From: Gammaproteobacteria bacterium
GTDB lineage: Bacteria; Pseudomonadota; Gammaproteobacteria; RBG-16-57-12
Direction: 5' to 3'
NCBI GenBank assembly: GCA_022712945.1
Contig: JAFLJP010000106.1
Span: forward strand, 1 to 39,316
DNA length: 39,316 nucleotides
A program made the translations under genes and the position numbers. Of this stretch, positions 33,653 to 39,316 are shown in pieces. How positions within the stretch are numbered: position 1 is the first letter of the stretch; each line of letters starts with the position of its first letter. The notes beneath the pieces were generated by a model that ran no database searches, was not told where the DNA came from, and saw only the letters and a list, made by a program, of their open reading frames with translations.

Positions 33653-34263
33653 TGCATCACCTCATCAGAGTTAACCGGTTGAACCTTCTGTTCCGCTATT
33701 TCGGCCTGCTTATAACCATCAATCATGCTTTGCACCAAATTCTCCCGGTGTTGCAGGCTGGCCACCACCACTCCAATCACATGCAGCCCCACCAAAAAGA
33801 GTGTGAAGTTAGCAAAAAACTCATGCACCTCTTCAAAGCCCTCGGCCAACGCATCACTCACCCCCGAAACCATACCGACAAGCGGCCCGGAGAACTCCAT
33901 TGCACCGTAGGTCAGCATGCCGAAAAAAACCGTCATCACAATACTCACCAACAGTGCAATCACCATCGCACCCCCTGCCGGGTTATGCCCCAGATAACGT
34001 TTAGCCCGAAACAGCAGCACATCTTTCAGGTAAGATTTCACCTGGGAAGGTGACTTCACAAAATTGCTAAAACGGGCATGACGTGGGCCAATAACACCCC
34101 AAATAAGGCGAAAAAGAATCAAACCGATGATGATATAGCCGGCAATCACGTGCAGATCGAGAAAATCATCCTCAGTGATAAAGGCAAATAGAAACAGAGA
34201 GACCAAACTCCAGTGGAAGATACGCAATAGCAGATCCCAGACTTTAATTGGTCGCATTGACAT
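33649..34263 (-). CDS. membrane cytochrome b561-type (Ni/Fe-hydrogenase-type) cytochrome b
   Basis: About 204 residues from the ATG at 34263, which has AAAGGAG six bases upstream; a slightly longer frame begins at 34281. Four membrane helices are visible, with His candidates for two b haems: WDLLLRIFHWSLVSLF, LHVIAGYIIIGLILFRLIWG, the loop GPRHARF, and EVHEFFANFTLFLVGLHVIG. It should accept quinol electrons and pass them to the DHC and SHP-like cytochromes. First gene of a six-gene operon ending with the two-component pair. Confidence 0.92.
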   Translation of the reverse strand: MSMRPIKVWDLLLRIFHWSLVSLFLFAFITEDDFLDLHVIAGYIIIGLILFRLIWGVIGPRHARFSNFVKSPSQVKSYLKDVLLFRAKRYLGHNPAGGAMVIALLVSIVMTVFFGMLTYGAMEFSGPLVGMVSGVSDALAEGFEEVHEFFANFTLFLVGLHVIGVVVASLQHRENLVQSMIDGYKQAEIAEQKVQPVNSDEVMQ

Positions 34264-34405
34264 GTGATTCTCCTTTCTCATTTTGTTGCATTCACCTTAG
34301 CAAGACAAACTGAAACAGAACTGAAAACAGAGAAGGTATTGATGAATAAAAAGGGATGATACTGAACATGAAATTAAAAAGCTTCAAACAACACGAAGGC
34401 CAGAG

Positions 34406-34680
34406 ATGTGCATCTCCGCCGTCACAAAAGGCGAGCTAATTTATGGTGCAGGGAGGCTATCCGAACGAAATCTTACCGATATCGAAAGATTAATCGCACG
34501 TCTGGAGGTGGCACCCTTTGAAGATCATGCATCAGAACATTTTGGGCAACTAAGACGGACAGCCGATTGGCCCCTCTGACATGACGATTACTGGCCACGC
34601 AAGAGCCATGGGGTTAATCCTAGAGACTAATAACAAAAGCGTTTGAGCGAGTGCCGGGGCTTCGGGTTGAGACTAATGCA
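34406..34680 (+). pseudogene. decayed vapC (PIN-domain toxin) remnant
   Basis: Three consecutive frames give successive parts of a VapC protein. First frame from 34406: CISAVTKGELIYGAGRLSER and LIARLEVAPFEDHASEHFGQ, ending at a TGA at 34577. Second frame from about 34575: MTITGHARAMGLILETNN. Third frame from about 34636: KAFERVPGLRVETN. These line up with the usual VapC middle and end. The N-terminus with the first catalytic Asp is missing, a few residues between the first two parts are lost, and an A-run near 34635 explains the last frame shift. No vapB is visible. A relic of a toxin-antitoxin module, with no functional product expected. Confidence 0.75.
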
Positions 34681-34828
34681 GACCAGACAACGCCAACCAC
34701 CCCCGTCTCATCCAGATCTTTGGGCTCAATGCCTTTGCTGGTAATACCACAGGCAATCGTAGCTCGAAAGTGTGAACTGAGTTCTATCATACTTCTTGCT
34801 TTGGTGCTCAGAGTGCGCCACTGTAACA
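34681..34828. other. intergenic stretch, nothing assigned
   Basis: Between the vapC remnant and fliT. A minus-strand frame of 69 codons (34620-34829) crosses it and runs antisense to the remnant, without a recognised domain. I see no promoter or terminator I would defend. Confidence 0.3.
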
Positions 34829-35152
34829 CTAAGGGTTGCCTGAATTTTGCAGATAGGCCTTTTGTGCCTGACGGGAGACTTTCATATCACCAATTTTTTC
34901 GGTGAGCCCTTGCAACGAAGCCTGGGTCAACTGACGTAACTGTTTATCCCGTGTCACAATACGTTGGAGTGCTGCCTGCATTGCTTGCTGCTCTGAGTTT
35001 AACAGCGGCAATGCATCATAATTTTTAAAAAAATTATCACGCTCATCCTGTAGTACAAGCATCTCCTGCCAGTTTTCATCACTGGCCAGCGCGTACATTT
35101 TTTCAGTCAACTTTTCAGCGTTTAGCAGTAATTGTAATTTTTCACTGGTCAT
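34829..35152 (-). CDS. fliT: FliT-like flagellar export chaperone
   Basis: A 107-residue, almost wholly helical, charged protein (LLLNAEKLTEKMYALASDEN, AALQRIVTRDKQLRQLTQAS). Length, composition and position right after fliS are those of FliT, the cytoplasmic chaperone of the filament cap FliD. FliT sequences vary widely, so the call rests mainly on position: fliD-fliS-this gene, 3 bases after fliS. Confidence 0.75.
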   Translation of the reverse strand: MTSEKLQLLLNAEKLTEKMYALASDENWQEMLVLQDERDNFFKNYDALPLLNSEQQAMQAALQRIVTRDKQLRQLTQASLQGLTEKIGDMKVSRQAQKAYLQNSGNP

Positions 35153-35155
35153 TTT

Positions 35156-35572
35156 CTATGGTGTTGGTGAGCCGTTGTGAAGTGCCGTTGGAATACCGTC
35201 CCAGCCCTCTTTGACTTCGCGCAACAGAGCAATCACTTCATCAATCTGTGCGATATCGTTATTGCGATTGGCATCCACAAGCCGTCCTTCCATATAGTCA
35301 TAAAGGGAGTAAAGGTTTTGAGAAACTTCTCCCCCTTTATCCATATCCAGGCTGCCTCGCAGTCCGCCAATAATGGAGATGGCCCAAAAAATAAATCGCC
35401 CTTTTTCGGCAATATCTCCGCGTTCAACAAAGCCTTTTGCGATGGCTAGTTTATCCAATGCACCTTCCATCAGCAGCTGAATAAGGCGATGGGGGGATGC
35501 AGCCTCGACCCCCGACGACATGCCAACCTGACTATATTGGTTGATACTTTTTCTGGAATTCGGAAATGACAT
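35156..35572 (-). CDS. fliS: flagellar secretion chaperone FliS
   Basis: A 138-residue protein. FliS binds the C-terminus of flagellin and stops premature assembly in the cytoplasm. Family marks: the opening INQYSQVGMSSGVEAASPHR, LIQLLMEGALDKLAIAKGFV, then SIIGGLRGSLDMDKGGEVSQ and NLYSLYDYMEGRLVDAN. It lies 63 bases after fliD in the same orientation. Confidence 0.95.
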   Translation of the reverse strand: MSFPNSRKSINQYSQVGMSSGVEAASPHRLIQLLMEGALDKLAIAKGFVERGDIAEKGRFIFWAISIIGGLRGSLDMDKGGEVSQNLYSLYDYMEGRLVDANRNNDIAQIDEVIALLREVKEGWDGIPTALHNGSPTP

Positions 35573-35635
35573 TAAACAGCCCCAACAAATTATATTTTAG
35601 AAACCCCACTTGTGCAGGAGTCTCTTTTAAGCAAC

Positions 35636-37021
35636 CTACTGATTATTATTCATCGCACTCAACTGAGCAACCAGATAAGCTCCCGTTGAGTTCATTCTGG
35701 AAACCAACCCATCCAGAGTACTATATTGTTTGAAATAGTTATTTTCACGATTTTCAAGCAAGGTTTCCATACGCAGAATATTATTATCTAAACGTTTGAC
35801 GCTGTCTTTCAAACCATCTGAGCGAATATCGATAAGACCGGTACTGGATTGGAGCATCACATCAGCAGAATCGGCAAGCCTCATTGCAATACCATCGGTC
35901 GCATTTCCAAACAGGTGAGCCACATCGGCAAAATTATTGGCCATAACAGTATCGAAATCAGATTCATCAAGCTCTAGCTTACCGGTATCTCTGTTTGTCG
36001 TAACCCCGACTTCTGACAACATCGTCAAGCTACCACCTGAAACGGCGGTATTGATCTCATTTCTAAACTCAGAAATAATCCTGCGCAATGAACTATCACC
36101 AGCCAGCTTGCCGGTATTGACAGCACCAAGCTGATCAATTTTAGTTAAAAGATCGTTATAGCTGGAGACAAACCCTTCGACTGATTTCTTAACTTCATCC
36201 TTATCGTTAGCAATATCGACTCGACTGCTGCCAACACCGGTCAACTCCAGGCTGACACCGCCAATAACATCACTAATAGAGTTGGAAGCCCGCGTGATGC
36301 CGGTGACACCATCGACCGAAAACAGTGCATCTAACTTACTCAGATCGGCCATTGCTGTGCCAGGAAGGTCAGGGTCATCGTTTAGTGTTGATAAACCGAG
36401 TGTAGAGGTGTTACCAGTACCGGCATAACTGACCTGAACACGTTCATCAAAGCCACTATTTTTAGCGGTTAAACTAAGCTGTTGGTCACCATTGTTGCCG
36501 GTAATAATAGTCGCCGAAACAGAGCTGTTATCGGCATGGGAGTTAATGGCATCGCGAATTTCCGCCAGGGTCATCCCGGCACCGCCATTATAGGTATCGA
36601 TAGAGAAAGTGCTGCTTCCAGCGGTTATGTCGAGTGCATCTGCAGCATCTGCACCACCAAAGGTAGCGGTTGCTGAAACCATACCGGCAGAGCCCATTTT
36701 ATGGGCTTCAGCCAGGCGATCGACTGTTAATTGGTAGCTGCCTGCTGTCGCATTGCTGTCTGCGGTTGCCGTAGTAACGGCATCATCACTGCTGGTTCCT
36801 TTGTAAGTTTCAAATTTATCAAGGCTTGCCAACTCATCCATTGCAGTTTTAAAGCTATCTACCGCACTACGAAGTGTTCCGTAACCACTGATTTGGTCTT
36901 CGTAATTCTGTTTCCGCTCTTCAAGGCGCAGCAGCGGAATCCGCTCAACCCCCATCATCGCTTCAACAATGGCATTGACATCAAGGCCCGATCCTATGCC
37001 CGGAGCACTAATAGTAGCCAT
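35636..37021 (-). CDS. fliD: flagellar filament capping protein FliD
   Basis: A 461-residue secreted protein that caps the growing filament and inserts flagellin. The N-terminal D0/D1 signature ISAPGIGSGLDVNAIVEAMM is unmistakable, with the heptad segment around residues 25-70. The middle is Gly/Thr/Ser/Asp-rich strands (D2/D3). The C-terminal coiled coil (VKRLDNNILRMETLLENREN) and YLVAQLSAMNNNQ match other FliD proteins. Length is normal. GGAGG lies 9 bases upstream of the ATG. A hairpin separates it from flaG. Confidence 0.96.
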   Translation of the reverse strand: MATISAPGIGSGLDVNAIVEAMMGVERIPLLRLEERKQNYEDQISGYGTLRSAVDSFKTAMDELASLDKFETYKGTSSDDAVTTATADSNATAGSYQLTVDRLAEAHKMGSAGMVSATATFGGADAADALDITAGSSTFSIDTYNGGAGMTLAEIRDAINSHADNSSVSATIITGNNGDQQLSLTAKNSGFDERVQVSYAGTGNTSTLGLSTLNDDPDLPGTAMADLSKLDALFSVDGVTGITRASNSISDVIGGVSLELTGVGSSRVDIANDKDEVKKSVEGFVSSYNDLLTKIDQLGAVNTGKLAGDSSLRRIISEFRNEINTAVSGGSLTMLSEVGVTTNRDTGKLELDESDFDTVMANNFADVAHLFGNATDGIAMRLADSADVMLQSSTGLIDIRSDGLKDSVKRLDNNILRMETLLENRENNYFKQYSTLDGLVSRMNSTGAYLVAQLSAMNNNQ

Positions 37022-37046
37022 GGTAACTTACCTCCAAAATAGAGAT

Positions 37047-37077
37047 CCTGAATGATGTGTTATCACCACCATTCAGG
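37047..37077. promoter_or_regulatory. intercistronic hairpin between flaG and fliD
   Basis: CCTGAATG and CATTCAGG form an 8-bp stem with an inner GTG/CAC pairing. It overlaps the flaG stop codon and lies about 26 bases before the fliD start. No T-run follows on the minus strand, so an mRNA-stability or partial-termination role is more likely than full termination. Confidence 0.5.
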
Positions 37078-37468
37078 CTTTCTCTTGAAACATTGTTCCT
37101 GTCATCTCCGTTAATCGATGGGACATTGCCAGCACCTCTTCTGAAGGCATCTGGCGAATTACTTCATTTTTTTCAATATCCATCACCTTAACAACGGTTC
37201 GACCACTTTTTTCATCAACTTCAAACTGCAATTCACGACGATACTGCTGGATATGATCATTTAAATTTTTGACCACATCGTTTAGTTCATCATTTTTTCT
37301 CTTTGCGTCACTGCTTTCATCTGCCTTTCGGCTTGCATCCACTAGTGGTACAGCGGCTGTTTTTTGTGTCGCACTGGTCGTTGTGTTTTGAGCACGTTGG
37401 CTTGGGTTGGGGTTTTTTGTAACGGCTGATGGGTCCAATGGCAACTGCGTAGGAATATTCATGCGCAT
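37073..37468 (-). CDS. flaG: FlaG-family flagellar protein
   Basis: A 131-residue protein. The N-terminal half is low-complexity and Thr/Pro/Lys-rich. The conserved C-terminal FlaG domain (about 65-128) has LNDHIQQYRRELQFEVDEKS, then VVKVMDIEKNEVIRQMPSEE. FlaG is found between flagellin and fliD in polar flagellar loci and affects filament length. It follows flagellin after a hairpin-containing gap. Confidence 0.93.
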   Translation of the reverse strand: MRMNIPTQLPLDPSAVTKNPNPSQRAQNTTTSATQKTAAVPLVDASRKADESSDAKRKNDELNDVVKNLNDHIQQYRRELQFEVDEKSGRTVVKVMDIEKNEVIRQMPSEEVLAMSHRLTEMTGTMFQEKA

Positions 37469-37482
37469 TGTCCTTTTTTTAC

Positions 37483-37520
37483 ATCGTGACTAACGATACC
37501 TTCAGGCGGAACCCTGAAGG
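37483..37520. terminator. two tandem hairpins after flagellin
   Basis: Reading on the minus strand, CCTTCAGG/CCTGAAGG with a 6-base loop (37499-37520) begins 15 bases past the flagellin stop, followed by a second ATCGT/ACGAT hairpin (37483-37497). A T-run does not follow in the transcribed direction, so termination would be partial. This may explain high flagellin relative to flaG-fliDST expression. Confidence 0.5.
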
Positions 37521-37535
37521 CATCACCCTGATCAA

Positions 37536-38366
37536 TTACCGTAGCAGGCTTAAAACACTTTGTGATGCCTGATTGGCTTGTGCCAGCATCGCGGTACCGG
37601 CTTGCTGCAACACCTGCCCTTTGGTCAGATTCGCTGTCTCTGTTGCGAAATCAGCATCCATAATACGACCACGTGCTGCTGCCTGATTTTCGGCGTTGAT
37701 ACGCAGACCGTTAATCGCAGACTCCATTCGACTCTGTGCTGCACCCAGATCCGCTCGAGTACTGGTGACGGTATCGATAGCAGCATCAAGGTTGGTCATC
37801 GCTGTGGCAGCATTAGCGGAGCTAGTAATATCACCACCAGTTACCGCAGTGATAGTCGCAGCAGAGCTGTAGTTAGATGTGGTGACCGAAATCTGATTAT
37901 CCGCTTGGTTATTGGCACCCACTTGGAAGTTGAACTGTCCTGCATCTGCTCCAAGAACAGCCAGTCCATTGAATTCAGTGGAGGTAATTACTCGGGTCAC
38001 CTCCTCCCCAAGTTGTTGGAATTCAGCATCTAGGTTAGCACGGTCACTTGCGGTATTGGTACCGTTTGCAGACTGCACTGAAAGCTCACGCATACGCTGC
38101 ATCAGATCACCAATTGAACCCAGCGCCCCTTCCGCCGTCTGCGCCATGGAGATACCATCTGAGGCGTTACGAATGCCCACATTCATACCCTTGACCTGGG
38201 CATTCATACGTTCTGCAATGGCGAGGCCAGCAGCATCATCCTTTGCGCTGTTAACACGCAAGCCGCTTGAAAGACGTGCCATTGAGGTGTTCAACATGCT
38301 GTCGGTGCTAGCAAGTGAACGTTGTGCGGTCAGTGCTGCAATATTAGTTTGAACTGAAAGAGCCAT
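37536..38366 (-). CDS. fliC: flagellin
   Basis: A 276-residue flagellin, counted from the ATG at 38366 (GGGAG just upstream); a TTG at 38381 in frame is unlikely. The conserved N-terminal D0/D1 reads ALSVQTNIAALTAQRSL and SARLSSGLRVNSAKDDAAGL-like text, and the C-terminal D0 ends GTAMLAQANQASQSVLSLLR. The variable middle is short, so this is a compact flagellin without a large surface domain. First of flagellin-flaG-fliD-fliS-fliT. Confidence 0.97.
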   Translation of the reverse strand: MALSVQTNIAALTAQRSLASTDSMLNTSMARLSSGLRVNSAKDDAAGLAIAERMNAQVKGMNVGIRNASDGISMAQTAEGALGSIGDLMQRMRELSVQSANGTNTASDRANLDAEFQQLGEEVTRVITSTEFNGLAVLGADAGQFNFQVGANNQADNQISVTTSNYSSAATITAVTGGDITSSANAATAMTNLDAAIDTVTSTRADLGAAQSRMESAINGLRINAENQAAARGRIMDADFATETANLTKGQVLQQAGTAMLAQANQASQSVLSLLR

Positions 38367-38477
38367 TTTTGTATCTCCCAAGACTTACCCATACTAGCAA
38401 GGTATAGCCTCTTTTAAAATTTTGCTTAGCGGATATATCTTTCAAAATGTCGAAGATATTTACCGCTCCCAGTTCAC

Positions 38478-38505
38478 CTAACGTCCCGGGAACTGAGTTC
38501 CTTTA
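38478..38505 (-). promoter_or_regulatory. possible sigma-28 promoter of flagellin
   Basis: On the minus strand TAAAGGAA (from 38505) is followed 16 bases after TAAA by GACGTTAG (38485-38478). This matches TAAA exactly and five of eight positions of GCCGATAA. The spacing is one base long. A GGAACT-C-AGTTCC palindrome (38489-38501) occupies the spacer and could bind a regulator. The leader would be about 105 bases. Tentative. Confidence 0.3.
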
Positions 38506-38629
38506 ACTTTTCTCAAAGAAAAAGAGGATGAAATCAATAAACAAAATAAACTTCTTTTAAATCAATTTATTAATCAATAAACAAAAAGAAAAAACCAACC
38601 TAAATCAGTTGTCTGGTGCCAAAAAACAT

Positions 38630-39316
38630 CTAAAACATAAAACGCTCGCTCAGTTTTTCACGTGACTCTTCAATTATTGAAGCCAATTGAGCTTCGTTCA
38701 GGTTTAGCCCCTCTAATAATGTGAGTACTGGCTGGTTTAGGTGTTGATAAACGACGATCAGGTCGCCTTCATGTAATAGCTGATCGATATGATGGGCCAA
38801 CGCCAATATCGACGATTGATACTGGGAGTTTTCTTCATTCTTGGCAGCCGTTTCATCACCCTGCCCTCTCTCTTCATCAATGCCATACAGCCGCTTGATT
38901 GCCGTCATCGAGACCAATGGCATGTGAAGCGTTACTGAAATCCAGTCGATTAATGGCCCACGTTCAAGTTCAAATGCCTGCTGTTCAAGTTGATCATACC
39001 CCTGCTCTTTAGTGCTTAACTTCAACTGTTCATCACAGGTTTCGGGGAAATTAGCCGCCAGCGTCATCGAGCTAATGTCGTGGATAATGCCGGTAAACTC
39101 CATCTCTTCTGCCAACTGACGACTGATATGAGTACCAATAAGCTTGCTAATCAAGGCGATTGAAAATGAGTGTTCCCAAAGCTTTTCAACCGCAATACTA
39201 CGCACTTCAGAAAAAGAGCGCATCGCCGCCAATGTGACAACCAGTTTTACATTTTTCACCCCGAGTAAATTGATCGCATTGCGAACACTGGTCACCTCTT
39301 GATAACGGCGATAGAG
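38630..39316 (-). CDS. HDOD-domain protein (partial, 5' end outside the window)
   Basis: The frame runs off the right edge (LYRRYQEVTSVRNAINLLGV), so the start is missing; an internal GTG at 39295 is not the real start. The HDOD core is recognisable: VRNAINLLGVKNVKLVVTLA, then EKLWEHSFSIALISKLIGTH and MEFTGIIHDISSMTLAANFP, corresponding to the HD-like helices of this non-catalytic family. The C-terminal 90 residues are helical without known motifs. HDOD proteins are signalling scaffolds that often act in motility and c-di-GMP circuits. Same strand as flagellin and 264 bases upstream of it. Confidence 0.85.
   Translation of the reverse strand, partial: LYRRYQEVTSVRNAINLLGVKNVKLVVTLAAMRSFSEVRSIAVEKLWEHSFSIALISKLIGTHISRQLAEEMEFTGIIHDISSMTLAANFPETCDEQLKLSTKEQGYDQLEQQAFELERGPLIDWISVTLHMPLVSMTAIKRLYGIDEERGQGDETAAKNEENSQYQSSILALAHHIDQLLHEGDLIVVYQHLNQPVLTLLEGLNLNEAQLASIIEESREKLSERFMF

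Noticed and set aside
34620..34829. 69-codon minus-strand frame with a faint DsrE-like look (ACGITSKGIEPKDLDE)
   Set aside because: It runs antisense to the vapC remnant, the resemblance is short, and nothing supports a start or partner gene.
38608..38626. Possible sigma-54 promoter (TGGCAC on the minus strand) upstream of flagellin
   Set aside because: The -12 element TTGC is absent at the correct distance.
1..39316. CRISPR arrays, tRNA or rRNA genes, intact transposase
   Set aside because: No regularly spaced direct repeats, cloverleaf sequences, rRNA segments or transposase motifs were recognised on reading; this is by eye, not by a scanning program.

Overview
The window looks like chromosome from a motile, respiring gammaproteobacterium. 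The evidence is the pcnB-folK pair, proteobacterial sucAB, a PhoQ/OmpR-type two-component pair, a polar-type flagellar filament block (flagellin, FlaG, FliD, FliS, FliT) and many c-type haem proteins. I cannot name the genus. GC is moderate, coding density is high, and I see no rRNA, tRNA, CRISPR array, prophage or intact insertion sequence.

Layout. 1-2.5 kb: folK, pcnB and a small DUF5062-like gene on the minus strand. 2.7-6.8 kb: sucA-sucB on the plus strand, ending at a large imperfect palindrome. 7.0-7.7 kb: trmO. 7.7-18.9 kb: a long minus-strand run read as HzsA-like haem lipoprotein, SH3/beta-barrel protein, second beta-barrel protein, TlpA thioredoxin, DUF4266 mini-lipoprotein, DUF3570 barrel, coiled-coil exported protein, TPR protein, TPR lipoprotein. 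19.1-24.4 kb: a divergent plus-strand trio (exported CxxCH protein, LamG lipoprotein with two CxxCH modules, Tat-exported DUF1501-like protein). 24.6-26.8 kb: a RIO kinase, a CcdAB toxin-antitoxin pair and a SpoU-family RNA methyltransferase. 27.0-30.3 kb: a FIST-PAS-PAS-GGDEF-EAL protein. 30.3-34.3 kb: a cytochrome b / SHP-like / diheme cytochrome / PepSY / response regulator / histidine kinase operon on the minus strand. 34.4-34.7 kb: a decayed vapC toxin gene. 34.8-38.4 kb: flagellin-flaG-fliD-fliS-fliT on the minus strand. 38.6 kb to the end: part of an HDOD-domain gene.

The most interesting part is the roughly 17 kb region at 7.7-24.4 kb. Every product in it appears to be exported or envelope-located. 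It combines TPR scaffolds, two small barrel proteins and a conserved coiled-coil protein, a set that recalls the envelope part of the myxobacterial Agl/Glt machinery without its motor. Beside these are a DUF3570/DUF4266/thioredoxin set and two divergently transcribed groups of haem-binding surface proteins. No integrated function is known to me for this combination. A second theme is intergenic palindromes of about 165-170 bp. One of these families appears to supply the last codons of two unrelated genes.

Functions are inferred from motifs and remembered family features only. No database search was run.
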